A DNA stretch of 64,000 bases from Sphingomonas crocodyli (GCF_004005865.1 NZ_SACN01000004.1:1-64000), one strand, 5' to 3'; counted from the stretch's first letter, positions 1 to 8,584 are shown. Notes: generated by a model not told the origin, from the sequence alone. Translations and numbers: made by a program.

Positions 1-100
1 CGGCATCGGGGCGTTCGGGACGGAACAGGCCCGTCTCTTCCCAATATTTATACCAGCGCGCTTCGATGGCGGCGGGGTCGAAGGTTTTGTCGATCGTCAT
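1..100 (-). CDS. valS: Valyl-tRNA synthetase, N-terminal fragment
   Basis: Only the first 33 codons are in the window; the gene continues past base 1. The peptide begins [20 protein letters not shown], which matches the start of bacterial ValS (a short lead, then a DPxxIExRWYxxWE motif). ValS charges tRNA-Val in the cytoplasm. The ATG is on the complement at 98-100. It lies 28 bases downstream of the proC stop on the same strand, so the two could be co-transcribed. Identification rests on this short conserved start only, without catalytic motifs. Confidence 0.8.
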   Translation of the reverse strand, partial: MTIDKTFDPAAIEARWYKYWEETGLFRPERPDA

Positions 101-128
101 GGGCCGCGCTTTAGCGGGGGCGACGGGA

Positions 129-929
129 TCAGGAGCGGGCGGCGGCCGCCAACTCCGCGTTACGCTTGGCGGAGGCCGCAAGGGTGCGCTTGAGCAAGTC
201 CTTGAGCGCCTCGTCCGCATCGAGGACGTTGAGGCCTTCGCGGGTCGAGCCGCCGGGGCTGGCGACGCGATCGGCGAGCGTGGAGGCGCTTTCGTCGGAG
301 GCGGCGGCGAGCAGGCCCGAGCCTTTGACCGTGGCGGTGGCCAGACGCGCGGCCTGATCGGCGGGGAGGCCCAGAGCGGTGCCGGCTTCGGCCAGCGCAT
401 CGATGAAGCGGAACAGGAAGCCGGGGCCGCAGCCCGACAGCGCGGTCACCGCGTCGAACAGCTTTTCCTCGGCGATCCATTCGGTGAGGCCGAGCGGGGC
501 GATCAGCGCCTGCGCCTCATCGCGGGTGGCGGCATCGGCATCGTCGGAGAACAGGGCGCTGACGCCTTCGCCGATCGAGACCGGCAGGTTGGGCATGACA
601 CGCACATTGCTGACGGCGCGGAAGGCGGCGGAGAGGGTTTCGGTCTCGACCCCCGCGAGGATCGACAGGAGCAGGCGCGGGCTGCCCGAGAAAATGTCGC
701 GCACCGCGCCCATCTGTTGCGGCTTTACCGCGAGGACGAGGATGTCGGGCGCGGCGTCGGCCGGGAGTTCGCGGTGCAGGGTGACGCCTTCGGGCAATCC
801 TTCGACGAAGGGATCGACGACGGTGATCTGCCGTGGGTCCGCCCCCGCCGCGATCCAGCCGCGCAGCATCGCGCCGCCCATATTGCCGGCGCCGATCAGC
901 CAGAGGGGGGTGGTGAGGGAAAGGGTCAT
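129..929 (-). CDS. proC: Pyrroline-5-carboxylate reductase
   Basis: Catalyses NAD(P)H-dependent reduction of 1-pyrroline-5-carboxylate, the last step of proline synthesis, in the cytoplasm. The 266-residue product has the N-terminal Rossmann glycine motif ([15 protein letters not shown]), the central LAVKPQQM segment, and the C-terminal ALSGCGPGF and [10 protein letters not shown] signatures of ProC. Length is normal for the family. I chose the ATG with a GGAG six bases upstream over a GTG five codons earlier, which has no good ribosome binding site. A palindromic repeat lies just upstream. Confidence 0.95.
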   Translation of the reverse strand: MTLSLTTPLWLIGAGNMGGAMLRGWIAAGADPRQITVVDPFVEGLPEGVTLHRELPADAAPDILVLAVKPQQMGAVRDIFSGSPRLLLSILAGVETETLSAAFRAVSNVRVMPNLPVSIGEGVSALFSDDADAATRDEAQALIAPLGLTEWIAEEKLFDAVTALSGCGPGFLFRFIDALAEAGTALGLPADQAARLATATVKGSGLLAAASDESASTLADRVASPGGSTREGLNVLDADEALKDLLKRTLAASAKRNAELAAAARS

Positions 930-939
930 TCTTATCTCC

Positions 940-1021
940 GTCACCCCCGCGAAGGCGGGGGCCTATCCAGACTCTCCGCGTGAGATGACACTGGATGGGT
1001 CCCCGCCTTCGCGGGGATGAC
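940..1021. repeat. Paired palindromic repeat (CCCCGCGAAGGCGGGG type)
   Basis: Two 31-base arms (940-970 and 991-1021) are imperfect reverse complements with three mismatches and a 20-base spacer. Each arm itself contains a small palindrome built on CCCCGCGAAGGCGGGG. It fills the gap between proC and the ybjN-like gene. From memory, repeats of this kind are scattered between genes in many sphingomonad genomes. The class differs from the CCTCCCCC palindromes elsewhere in this window. It could fold as a hairpin in RNA from either strand. Confidence 0.8.
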
Positions 1022-1029
1022 GAATGGGG

Positions 1030-1539
1030 TCAAGCTTCGCCGCGCGTCTCGATCATCGCCGAAGCCAGCGCGTCGGCGGGGGACTTGTCCGACCACAGGA
1101 CGAACTGGAACACCGGATAGAAGCGTTCGCATTCGTCGATCGCGGTCTCGATCAGGGTTTCGGCCTGATCGAGCGTCAGCACCATTTCGTCGCTGCGTTC
1201 GAGCAAGGCGGCGTGTCGGAACAGGACGAGGCCCGACGACTGCCACAGCTCGAAATGGCCGAGCCATAGCTGTTCGTTGATCAGGCCCATCGTCTCGTAC
1301 ACCGCCGAACGCTTGTCGGTGGTGACGCGAATGTCGGGGAAGGCGAGGAACTGGAGAACGCTGTCCTCCTCCCGCCACACCGCGCGCAGCTCGTACTTCG
1401 CCCAGCTGCCCTGATATTGGGCGACGATTTCCTCATCCCCCTGGCGATCATGGGTCCAGCCGTGTGCGGCGAAATATTGTTCGAGCAGGTCGATCGGCGT
1501 GCCCGAAAAGCGCACCGATTCAAAATCGTCCACGTCCAT
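1030..1539 (-). CDS. YbjN domain-containing protein
   Basis: A 169-residue acidic cytoplasmic protein of the YbjN family, which has a type III secretion chaperone-like fold and no settled biochemical function. Recognised from the overall pattern: an N-terminal segment on a hard-to-align beta sheet (FAAHGWTHDRQGDEEIVAQY), a central region with LAFPDIRVT, and C-terminal helices ending in DKSPADALASAMIETRGEA. I start at the ATG preceded by GGGGGGAAGAGG; a start 14 codons upstream is possible but lacks such a site. No signal peptide. It stands alone on this strand between repeats. Confidence 0.8.
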   Translation of the reverse strand: MDVDDFESVRFSGTPIDLLEQYFAAHGWTHDRQGDEEIVAQYQGSWAKYELRAVWREEDSVLQFLAFPDIRVTTDKRSAVYETMGLINEQLWLGHFELWQSSGLVLFRHAALLERSDEMVLTLDQAETLIETAIDECERFYPVFQFVLWSDKSPADALASAMIETRGEA

Positions 1540-1637
1540 CCTCTTCCCCCCGGAAGCGACCGACCCAAGCCGTGACGCCAATGGCGCGACGGTTCAAGCG
1601 GCAATAGCCGGCACGTCTTACAAAACTGTGGATAGTG

Positions 1638-1925
1638 TCAGCCCTGAGACTCGGGCGACGCCTTCGGCGCGGCCTTGGGCTTGGCGGCCTTGGCTTCGAG
1701 CGCGTCGAGGCGCGCGCGCAGGGCATCGGCCTCATCCCGCGCGGCGACGGCCATCGCCTTGACGGCCTCGAACTCCTCACGCGTGACGAAATCGAGCCCG
1801 CCGATCCAATCCTTGGCGCGATCCTTCAGACCCGCCTCAGCCTCGCGGCCCATGCCGGCGAGGGTGCCGGCGGCGCCGTTCATCATCTTCACGAAATCGT
1901 CGAACAGGCGGTTTTCGGACTGCAT
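1638..1925 (-). CDS. ubiK: UbiK/BMFP accessory factor
   Basis: A 95-residue protein of the BMFP family (DUF526). The family member UbiK assists ubiquinone biosynthesis under aerobic conditions, binding lipid and forming a trimeric coiled coil. It starts MQSENRLFDDFVKMMNGAAGTL, has the hallmark VTREEFEAVKAMA segment at about residues 47-59, and then a heptad-like coiled coil (RDEADALRARLDALEAK) before a Lys/Ala/Pro-rich tail. In E. coli UbiK works with UbiJ; no ubiJ is visible nearby. The symbol follows family membership, and the role in this organism is inferred. Confidence 0.8.
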   Translation of the reverse strand: MQSENRLFDDFVKMMNGAAGTLAGMGREAEAGLKDRAKDWIGGLDFVTREEFEAVKAMAVAARDEADALRARLDALEAKAAKPKAAPKASPESQG

Positions 1926-1990
1926 TGGAAGGCTCCTTCATAGCGATTTCGAGGCGGATGGCACATCCGCCGGCTCGGAAATCGCGGCAA

Positions 1991-2545
1991 TCAAAGCGAG
2001 ATTTGGGTATCGGCGCTACCCGGCGCAAGCTTTTCGGCGTCCGGGTTGAGCGCGTGGATCTGATAGTTGAGGCCGGCGGCGAAGCCGAGCCACAGGAGAT
2101 AGGGGACGAGCAACAGCCCCGCGATGGGGCGGATGCGCCAGAAAAGCGCCGCGACGACCAGGTTGAGCAAGGCCAGCGCGACGATGAGGCCGAGCGCGGC
2201 CGTCACCTGATGCGCGGCGAAGAAAAGCGGCGACCAGGCGAGGTTCATCACCAGCTGGACGAGGAACAATGCGATCGCGATGCCCCTGCCCTTCGCGCGG
2301 CGGGCGTTGAGGATCATCGCGAAGGCGAGGCCCATCAGGATGTAGAGGATCGTCCAGGCGACGCCGAAGGCCCAGCCCGGCGGCATGATCGCGGGCTTTA
2401 CCAGCGCATCGAACCACGGATTGCCATAGCCCGATTGCGAGACGCGGCCGGAAAGGATGCCGAGCAGGACGATCGCGGGCACGGTGACGAGCGCCCAGCG
2501 GATGTAGGACAGGCGCAACTGGCCTGGGGAAGCGAGTTCGTTCAT
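1991..2545 (-). CDS. tspO: TspO/MBR family membrane protein
   Basis: A 184-residue inner-membrane protein of the TspO family (translocator protein/tryptophan-rich sensory protein), which binds porphyrins and related ligands. Five hydrophobic helices are evident, with the conserved PxWxxxxxWTILYxLMGLA run (KPAIMPPGWAFGVAWTILY) and NLAWSPLFF. The start is the ATG with GAGGGGCG just upstream, 8 bases after the tlyA stop, implying co-transcription with tlyA. The N-terminus (MNELASPGQLRLSYIRW) is slightly extended. No tetrapyrrole gene is adjacent; hemF lies 13 kb away. Confidence 0.9.
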   Translation of the reverse strand: MNELASPGQLRLSYIRWALVTVPAIVLLGILSGRVSQSGYGNPWFDALVKPAIMPPGWAFGVAWTILYILMGLAFAMILNARRAKGRGIAIALFLVQLVMNLAWSPLFFAAHQVTAALGLIVALALLNLVVAALFWRIRPIAGLLLVPYLLWLGFAAGLNYQIHALNPDAEKLAPGSADTQISL

Positions 2546-2552
2546 TCGCCCC

Positions 2553-3326
2553 TCATTGCTCCGGCACGGCTGCGCTGTCGAGGCTGGCTGCGTCGAGATG
2601 AGCCGCGAGCAGGAACTCGACATTGCCCTCCGGCCCGGTGATCGGGCTGGGCACGACGCCTTCGACGCGCCAGCCCTTCGATCGCGCCCAATCGGCGGCG
2701 GCGTCGCAGACGCGGGCGTGGACGGCGGGATCGCGCACGACGCCACCCTTGCCGACCTCGCCCCGCTCCGCCTCGAACTGCGGCTTCACCAGTGCGACGA
2801 GGCGGGCGCCGGGTTTGGCGAAGGTCACGGGCGTGTCGAGCACCTTGGCGAGCGCGATGAAGCTGGCGTCGCACACGATGATATCGACGGATTCGGGGAT
2901 TTCGGCGGCGGTGAGGTGGCGGGCGTTGGTCTGTTCGTGGACGATGACGCGATCGTCCTGCCGCAGCTTCCACGCCAACTGATTCGTGCCCGAATCGACC
3001 GCATAGACCCGTGCCGCACCCTTGGTGAGCAGCACGTCGGTGAAGCCGCCGGTCGACGATCCGACGTCGATCGCGACCGCGCCGGTCACGGCCCAGCCGA
3101 AATGGTCGAGCGCATGGGCAAGCTTGATGCCGCCGCGCGACACCCACGGATGATCGCGGCCGCGCACCTCCAGCGGGGCATCCGGCTTGATCGGCTGTCC
3201 GGCCTTGGCGATCTTGGTCTCGCCCGAAAAGACAAGGCCGGCGAGGATCAGCGCCTGCCCGCGCGCGCGGCTTTCGACGAGGCCGCGGTCCACCAGCAAT
3301 TGATCGACCCGAACTCCGGCGGCCAT
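2553..3326 (-). CDS. tlyA: TlyA family rRNA 2'-O-methyltransferase
   Basis: A 257-residue TlyA homologue; characterised members methylate ribose of 16S and 23S rRNA. Residues 1-60 form an S4 RNA-binding domain (VRVDQLLVDRGLVESRARGQALI). The rest is an FtsJ/RrmJ-type SAM methyltransferase fold with the SAM motif AIDVGSSTGGFTDVLL, then VDSGTNQLAWKL, the catalytic-region lysine in SRGGIKLAHAL, and VKPQFEAER. Often annotated haemolysin A, but the sequence shows an RNA methyltransferase. It precedes tspO by 8 bases. Confidence 0.93.
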   Translation of the reverse strand: MAAGVRVDQLLVDRGLVESRARGQALILAGLVFSGETKIAKAGQPIKPDAPLEVRGRDHPWVSRGGIKLAHALDHFGWAVTGAVAIDVGSSTGGFTDVLLTKGAARVYAVDSGTNQLAWKLRQDDRVIVHEQTNARHLTAAEIPESVDIIVCDASFIALAKVLDTPVTFAKPGARLVALVKPQFEAERGEVGKGGVVRDPAVHARVCDAAADWARSKGWRVEGVVPSPITGPEGNVEFLLAAHLDAASLDSAAVPEQ

Positions 3327-3349
3327 CTATGATCCTGTAGGGCTGGGGA

Positions 3350-3425
3350 TGGTGGGCGCTGACGGGCTCGAACCGCCGACCCTCTCGGTGTAAACGAGAT
3401 GCTCTACCAACTGAGCTAAGCGCCC
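3350..3425 (-). tRNA. tRNA-Val(TAC)
   Basis: On the complement the gene folds as a complete cloverleaf: acceptor GGGCGCT/AGCGCCC, D-arm with TAGCTCAGTTGGTAGAGC, anticodon stem TCTCG/CGAGA with loop TTTACAC (anticodon TAC, valine), T-arm with GGTTCGAACC, discriminator A, and an encoded CCA at 3350-3352. It sits 23 bases upstream of tlyA on the same strand and is divergent from ugd. Confidence 0.97.
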
Positions 3426-3602
3426 CAAGCCGATTGATCGTCTCCCTATTGAGATTCGTCGCGGATGGGAAGCCCATCGCCATTTGCCGCATTGCAGCAT
3501 CCAGATCGCCCGGTTAGGGATGGCGCGGACCGGCCATGTAACAATTGTGTCGGCCGAGCCGGCTACCGGCGGCATCAGTCGCGACGAGTGGGGTGGGAAC
3601 AT

Positions 3603-4910
3603 ATGCGTATCACGATGATCGGCACGGGTTATGTGGGTCTTGTGTCCGGCGCCTGCTTCGCCGATTTCGGCCATGACGTGTGCTGCGTCGACCTCGACAA
3701 ATCGAAGATCGACAAGATCGAGAGCGGCATCATGCCGATCTACGAACCGGGTCTCGCCGAACTGGTCGCCAACAATGTCCGCGCGGGGCGGATCACCTTC
3801 ACCACCGACGTGGTCGAAGGCGTGAAGGATGCGGACGCGGTGTTCATCGCGGTCGGCACCCCGTCGCGCCGCGGCGATGGTCATGCGGACCTGAGCTACG
3901 TCTATGCCGCCGCGAAGGACGTGGCGCTGGCGGTGACGAAGCCCTGCGTGATCGTCACCAAATCGACCGTGCCCGTCGGCACCGGCGACGAGATCGAGCG
4001 GATCGTGGCCGAAGTCGCGCCCGAAAAGGCGATCTGGGTCGCGTCCAACCCCGAATTCCTGCGCGAAGGCGCCGCGATCGAGGACTTCAAGCGCCCCGAC
4101 CGCATCGTCGTCGGCTGCGAAGGGCCGGAGGCGACCAAGCTGATGCAGGACGTCTATCGTCCGCTGTCGCTGAACAAGGCGCCGCTGATGATCACCGCGC
4201 GCCGTTCCGCCGAGATGATCAAGTACGCGGCGAACGCCTTCCTCGCGACCAAGATCACCTTCATCAACGAAGTCGCCGACCTGTGCGAAAAGGCGGGCGC
4301 GGACGTGCAGGAGGTTGCGCGCGGCATCGGGCTCGACGGACGGATCGGTTCGAAGTTCCTCCACGCCGGCCCCGGCTATGGCGGTTCGTGCTTCCCCAAG
4401 GACACGCTGGCGCTGCTCAAGACCGCCGAGGATAATGAGGTGCCGCTGCGCATCGTCGAGGCGGTCGTGACCGTGAACGACAATCGCAAGCGCGCGATGG
4501 GCCGCAAGGTGATCCACGCGATGGGCGGCGAAGTGCGCGGCAAGACCGTCGGCCTGCTCGGCCTCGCCTTCAAGCCCAACACCGACGACATGCGCGACGC
4601 GCCGTCGATCGCGATCGTGCAGGCGCTGCAGGATGCGGGCGCGAAGGTCCGTGCCTACGATCCCGAAAGCGTCGAACAGGCGAAGGCGGTGATGAGCAAT
4701 GTCGAGTTCGTGACCAACCCTTATGCGGTGGCCGAAGGCGCCGACGCGCTGGTGCTGGTGACCGAATGGGACGCTTTCCGCGCGCTCGATCTCAAGCGGA
4801 TCGCGGGGATGCTCAATGCGCCGATCCTGGTCGACCTGCGCAACGTCTATCCGCCCGCCGATGTCGCGGCGGCGGGCCTGCAATATACCGGCATCGGCCG
4901 GGCGCAGTAA
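3603..4910 (+). CDS. ugd: UDP-glucose 6-dehydrogenase
   Basis: Oxidises UDP-glucose to UDP-glucuronate with two NAD+, supplying precursors for exopolysaccharide, capsule or LPS. The 435-residue protein begins MRITMIGTGYVGLVSGACF (NAD-binding Rossmann), has VGTPSRRGDGHADLSYV and STVPVGTGDE, and carries the catalytic cysteine in GPGYGGSCFPKDT. The C-terminal UDP-binding domain starts near GLAFKPNTDDMRDAPS. I use the ATG at the family start; the reading frame is open for 46 codons further upstream without homology. galE begins 13 bases downstream, so the two form an operon. Confidence 0.97.
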   Translation: MRITMIGTGYVGLVSGACFADFGHDVCCVDLDKSKIDKIESGIMPIYEPGLAELVANNVRAGRITFTTDVVEGVKDADAVFIAVGTPSRRGDGHADLSYVYAAAKDVALAVTKPCVIVTKSTVPVGTGDEIERIVAEVAPEKAIWVASNPEFLREGAAIEDFKRPDRIVVGCEGPEATKLMQDVYRPLSLNKAPLMITARRSAEMIKYAANAFLATKITFINEVADLCEKAGADVQEVARGIGLDGRIGSKFLHAGPGYGGSCFPKDTLALLKTAEDNEVPLRIVEAVVTVNDNRKRAMGRKVIHAMGGEVRGKTVGLLGLAFKPNTDDMRDAPSIAIVQALQDAGAKVRAYDPESVEQAKAVMSNVEFVTNPYAVAEGADALVLVTEWDAFRALDLKRIAGMLNAPILVDLRNVYPPADVAAAGLQYTGIGRAQ

Positions 4911-4923
4911 GGAGCCGATCGAG

Positions 4924-5928
4924 ATGGCGACCGAAAAGCCCTTCACCGTCCTGGTCACCGGCGGTGCCGGCTATATCGGGAGCCACGCGGTCCTGGCCCT
5001 GCTCGATGCGGGGTGGAAGGTCGCGGTGATCGACAATCTCGTCACCGGCTTCCGCTGGGCGGTAGCCGAGGGCGCGACCTTCTATCAGGGCGATATCGCC
5101 GACGAGGCGCTGCTGGCGAAGATCATCGCCGAACAGAATGTCGGCGCGATCATGCACTTCGCCGGATCGGTGGTGGTGCCCGAATCGGTGAGCGACCCGC
5201 TCAAATATTATCACAACAACACCGCCAAGAGCCGCAGCCTGATCGGCAGCGCGGTGGCCGGCGGGGTGAAGCATTTCATCTTCTCATCGACCGCCGCGAC
5301 CTACGGCATTCCGGACGAAAGCCCGGTGCGCGAGAATATGCCGACCGTGCCGATCAACCCGTACGGCATGTCGAAGCTGATGACCGAGGCGATGTTGAAG
5401 GACGTCGCCTTCGCGCATCCGATGAATTATTGCGCGCTGCGTTATTTCAACGTCGCGGGCGCCGATCCCGAAGGGCGTTCGGGCCAGTCGACCGCGGGCG
5501 CGACCCACCTGATCAAGGTCGCGGTCGAGGCGGCGACGGGGAAGCGCGAATCGGTCGCCGTGTTCGGCACCGATTATGCGACGCCCGACGGCACCGGGGT
5601 GCGCGACTATATCCATGTCAGCGATCTGGCGGCGGCGCATATCCACGCGCTGGAGACCCTGATCGCAGATCCGGCGACCAGCCACATCATGAACTGCGGC
5701 TATGGCCAGGGTTTTTCGGTGCTGGAAGTGCTCGACGCGGTCGATCGCGTGACCAACCAGACGATCGTGCGCAAGCTGGAGCCGCGCCGCGCGGGCGATC
5801 CCGACGCGCTGATCGCCGACAACAGCCGCATCCTGGCGACGACGCCGTGGAAGCCGAAGCTGGCCGATCTCGACACGATCGTCGCCCATGCCGTGGCATG
5901 GGAACGCAAGCTGGCCGAGCGGAATTAG
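4924..5928 (+). CDS. galE: UDP-glucose 4-epimerase
   Basis: Interconverts UDP-glucose and UDP-galactose. The 334-residue extended SDR has the NAD+ motif TGGAGYIGSH near the start, SSTAATYG (active-site Ser/Thr region), the catalytic NPYGMSK (Tyr and Lys), RYFNVAGADPEGRSGQ and GTGVRDYIHVSDLA. An AAGGAG lies 10 bases before the ATG, directly after ugd. Together they supply UDP-GlcA and UDP-Gal for surface polysaccharide. The stop overlaps by four bases the stop of the convergent small gene downstream. Confidence 0.96.
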   Translation: MATEKPFTVLVTGGAGYIGSHAVLALLDAGWKVAVIDNLVTGFRWAVAEGATFYQGDIADEALLAKIIAEQNVGAIMHFAGSVVVPESVSDPLKYYHNNTAKSRSLIGSAVAGGVKHFIFSSTAATYGIPDESPVRENMPTVPINPYGMSKLMTEAMLKDVAFAHPMNYCALRYFNVAGADPEGRSGQSTAGATHLIKVAVEAATGKRESVAVFGTDYATPDGTGVRDYIHVSDLAAAHIHALETLIADPATSHIMNCGYGQGFSVLEVLDAVDRVTNQTIVRKLEPRRAGDPDALIADNSRILATTPWKPKLADLDTIVAHAVAWERKLAERN

Positions 5929-6173
5929 ATCAGGGTTGAAGCGGCCCGGAACAGGCTGGCCCACATGACCAGCGGCACCGCGACGAACAACGTCAGGCGC
6001 ATCGCGGCGGGGCGGATCGTGAAGGGCGCGGGTGCGGCGACCGCCGAAGCGACGATACGCTGCTGCAGCGCGTGGACGGGCGAAGCCACCGCGACGTCAC
6101 CGTCCTGCGGAAGCCGCGGGCCGATGGTGTCGGCGTCGATCGAAGTCGGCAGTCGGAACTGGGTCTTGGCCAT
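5925..6173 (-). CDS. Small single-pass membrane protein, unknown
   Basis: An 82-residue product I cannot assign. A polar N-terminal half (MAKTQFRLPTSIDADTIG) is followed by one hydrophobic segment near residues 58-79 (MRLTLFVAVPLVMWASLFRAAS), so it is probably anchored in the inner membrane by its C-terminus. It converges on galE with a four-base overlap and is divergent from the following small membrane protein gene. Codon use resembles its neighbours, which favours a real gene. Confidence 0.55.
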   Translation of the reverse strand: MAKTQFRLPTSIDADTIGPRLPQDGDVAVASPVHALQQRIVASAVAAPAPFTIRPAAMRLTLFVAVPLVMWASLFRAASTLI

Positions 6174-6227
6174 GTCTCACCTCTGTCGCCCGGATAGGCC
6201 CGCCCTCGTAAATAAAGTCTTAACGCG

Positions 6228-6542
6228 ATGACCCGCTGGCTGCTGACCCGCTACGAACATCTGACGCTCTGGGTCGAGGGGGTGAGCGGCAGCGACCGGG
6301 TCGCGCACCTCCATGCCGGGCTGCTGATCTGGGTGGTGGCCGCGCTGATCCTGCGCCGGCCGCTGCGCGACATTCGCCCGTTATTGGTCGTCGCGGCGGC
6401 CGAAGCGATCAACGAATGCGCGGATCGCTATATTCACGGTAACTGGCGCTGGCCCGATACGATCGGCGATGCCGTGACGACGTTGTTCTGGCCAGTGACG
6501 ATCATGCTGTTGTTGCATTTGCGACCACGACTGCGGCGTTAG
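6228..6542 (+). CDS. Small multi-pass membrane protein, unknown
   Basis: A 104-residue protein with hydrophobic segments around residues 28-45, 50-62 and 84-98, and a charged loop containing NECADRYIHGNWRWPDTIGD. The pattern of an acidic/tryptophan-rich loop followed by a helix resembles small VanZ-like or YfiM-like membrane proteins, but I cannot assign a family. The start is the first ATG after a short AT-rich gap. It stands between two other small unknown genes. Confidence 0.6.
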   Translation: MTRWLLTRYEHLTLWVEGVSGSDRVAHLHAGLLIWVVAALILRRPLRDIRPLLVVAAAEAINECADRYIHGNWRWPDTIGDAVTTLFWPVTIMLLLHLRPRLRR

Positions 6543-6671
6543 TCCGGAAGTTGGCACGCCCCACGGTGAGTTGGGGCGATAATGGGCCATTTTCCAAGTG
6601 AATCGCTGGATTATCTTTGGTAAATCTGTGATGCTGCAGCGCAACGTATGACGAGGAATCGGGATAAGTGG

Positions 6672-7010
6672 ATGGCGACCGAAGCCCCGACCCTGCCCCC
6701 GCCCTCGGAGGGTCGACGCGCCTCGCATCGCATGCGTAGGCAAGCCAAACGTTATGCCTGTCAGATGGGTTTTCATCGCCGCGCGTCGGTGATCATGATC
6801 GGCCACCGGCCAATTTCGGAATGCGGCCATTGCGGCGCCGATCTGGTGCGATCGCGGCGCGGATGGCGCGAGATGCGCGCCGACGAATTGCCCGAAGGAT
6901 GGACCCCGAAGCCGCCGACCCAGCGCATGTCGCGCATCTGGCTGGTGGTGATCGCGCTGCTGCTGGTGGTCGGGATCGTCCTGTTCCGGAAGTTCGTGCT
7001 CCACCGCTGA
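6672..7010 (+). CDS. Zinc-ribbon-like protein with C-terminal membrane anchor
   Basis: A 112-residue unknown protein with a basic N-terminus, a paired-cysteine cluster (CQMGFH and ECGHCGADL, about residues 30-66), then an arginine-rich stretch, and one transmembrane helix at about residues 86-105. The CxxC pair plus the upstream Cys/His could bind zinc. The segment around ECGHCGADLVR resembles the small protein at 53841-54047, suggesting paralogues. An ATG 24 bases earlier is also possible; I prefer this one because a GGATAAGTGG precedes it. Confidence 0.6.
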   Translation: MATEAPTLPPPSEGRRASHRMRRQAKRYACQMGFHRRASVIMIGHRPISECGHCGADLVRSRRGWREMRADELPEGWTPKPPTQRMSRIWLVVIALLLVVGIVLFRKFVLHR

Positions 7011-7123
7011 CCTTCCCACCCCGGACATCAGGGAACTTACGGTCTTACGCAACGTTTGCGTAGTGGGCATTCATTCCTATGTCATAACGGATCCGGCACA
7101 TCGATGCCGGCTGGAGGAGAGGT

Positions 7124-7249
7124 ATGCGACCGATCGAAACGGTGCGTCCGCGCGCCGACAAAGCTTTGCAAGGATTGTTGCTGGGTCTGCCGATCAGCAT
7201 GGCCCTGTGGGTCGGGATCGGCGCGATCGCCGTGACCGCAATCTCGTAA
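7124..7249 (+). CDS. 41-residue single-helix membrane protein
   Basis: A very short gene supported by a strong ribosome binding site (GGAGGAGAGGT directly before the ATG) and a sensible product: a polar start (MRPIETVRPRADKALQG) followed by one hydrophobic helix of about 24 residues ending in AIS. It ends one base before the stop of the convergent transglutaminase-like gene. I know no function. The tight fit between neighbours and the helix argue for expression, but 41 codons can occur by chance. Confidence 0.55.
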   Translation: MRPIETVRPRADKALQGLLLGLPISMALWVGIGAIAVTAIS

Positions 7250-7250
7250 C

Positions 7251-7874
7251 TTACGAGCGGACGGCGACCCAGTTGGGGCCACGCGCGGCCTGGCGCATGT
7301 GGAAGCGATAGCCAATGTCCGCCAGCTTCTGATAAGACAGGACCACCGCGAAGCGATTGTCGAGAACGTAGGTCACGGGCGTGCCGTTCTTCACCGCATC
7401 GACCGTCAGGATCGTGTGATAATCGCCATTTTCGGTCCAGGCGGTGGCGAGGCGCACCGACGACAGCGGCCAACCGGCGGCGAGCAGACGAGCGCGGGCG
7501 AGCAGCGCGATATCTTCGCAATCGCCCTGACGATCGGCGACCTGCCAAAGATCGGCCTGCCCCTTCTTTTCGGACACGCGCTGAATCGAGCGCAGGCTGG
7601 CCTGCACCGCCTGCAATTCCTTCCAGCGGGTCTGATCGAGCTGGACGACCTTGCACGAGGGATCGTCGGCATGCTGGCCGCAGAAGTTGAGCCAGCCGGC
7701 GGGCGGCATCACGATCCCGCCGTCGCGCATCGCGGCGGAGGAAGAGGCGCTGCCGACATGGGCGGTGCCCTGATCGGTCGCACAGGCCGACAACGACAAA
7801 GTCGCCAACAGGCCAAGCGCCGCGGCGCGGAAGCGCGCGCCGAAGGTGACCGAACCGTTCATCAAATACGCCAT
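7251..7874 (-). CDS. Transglutaminase-like cysteine protease (BTLCP), lipoprotein
   Basis: A 207-residue member of the bacterial transglutaminase-like cysteine proteinase family (DUF920; LapG is the studied relative, cleaving a surface adhesin in the periplasm). A signal peptide ends in the lipobox LSAC near residue 31, so it is likely lipid-anchored. The catalytic Cys lies in QGDCEDIALLARARL, the His in DYHTILTVD and the Asp in YVLDNRFAVV. No LapD-type receptor or large adhesin is next to it, though a huge exoprotein is encoded 20 kb away. The substrate is unknown. Confidence 0.85.
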   Translation of the reverse strand: MAYLMNGSVTFGARFRAAALGLLATLSLSACATDQGTAHVGSASSSAAMRDGGIVMPPAGWLNFCGQHADDPSCKVVQLDQTRWKELQAVQASLRSIQRVSEKKGQADLWQVADRQGDCEDIALLARARLLAAGWPLSSVRLATAWTENGDYHTILTVDAVKNGTPVTYVLDNRFAVVLSYQKLADIGYRFHMRQAARGPNWVAVRS

Positions 7875-7981
7875 GATCAGTGTCCGCCTTTACTGTGCGG
7901 ACCCCGATCTAGCGCTCACCCCTCAAGCCATGCCTACCGAGGCTGGTTATCGCGGCGTTAGCTTTGTTTTGTTGAGGGCGA

Positions 7982-8584
7982 TCAGAAGAAGCGTTCGGGG
8001 ATGCGGATGATGTCGCCGGGCATCACCTGATCGCCGGGCTTGGCGACCTGTTCCTTCTTTTCCGGATCGCTCGCGCGGATGATCAGCGCCTTGTCCTTCT
8101 TCGCGCGATAGGTGTAGCCGCCCGCCAGCGCGACCGCGTTCAACACGTTCATGTCGCTGACATAGGCATATTTGCCCGGATCCTTGATCTCACCCAGCAC
8201 GTAGAAGGGGCGGTAGTTCATCACCTCCATCGAGACCGACGGATTGAGCATGTAGCCGCCGTCCTTCAGCGTCTTGGTGAGATAGGCGATGACTTCGGGC
8301 ACGCTGCGTCCCGCGACGGGCACTTCGCCGATCAGCGGCAGCGACATGATGCCCGAACCGCTGATCTCATACTGACCCGACAGCATGTCTTCGTTGTAAA
8401 CGGTGATCTTCACCTTATCACCGGCGCCCAGCCGATAGCCGCTGGTGCCCTTGAGTTCGCCCGAAGCCGCGGCCTGCGCGGCGGCGACAGAGCCACCGGC
8501 CGAGGCCATATCCTGTGCCATAGCCGGCTGGACCGAGAGCGAAACGAGGAGCAGGGCAAGCCACATCAACACTTTGGAACGCAC
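7982..8584 (-). CDS. Polysaccharide biosynthesis/export protein
   Basis: A 200-residue outer-membrane polysaccharide export protein of the Wza/ExoF/KpsD group. It has a Sec signal peptide (cleavage near AMAQ, residue 24), the Poly_export domain starting YRLGAGDKVKITVYNEDML, and a SLBB domain around FYVLGEIKDPGKYAYVSDMNVLNAVALAGGYT. I start at a GTG preceded by GGTGGGG, because the reading frame upstream of it encodes nothing signal-like. There is no polymerase, flippase or Wzc kinase nearby, so the rest of the pathway must lie elsewhere. Divergent from the phosphatase gene. Confidence 0.88.
   Translation of the reverse strand: MRSKVLMWLALLLVSLSVQPAMAQDMASAGGSVAAAQAAASGELKGTSGYRLGAGDKVKITVYNEDMLSGQYEISGSGIMSLPLIGEVPVAGRSVPEVIAYLTKTLKDGGYMLNPSVSMEVMNYRPFYVLGEIKDPGKYAYVSDMNVLNAVALAGGYTYRAKKDKALIIRASDPEKKEQVAKPGDQVMPGDIIRIPERFF

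Noticed and set aside
3465..3602. Upstream extension of ugd by 46 codons
   Set aside because: The extension has no homology to the family and UDP-glucose dehydrogenases begin at the MRITMIGTGYVG start.
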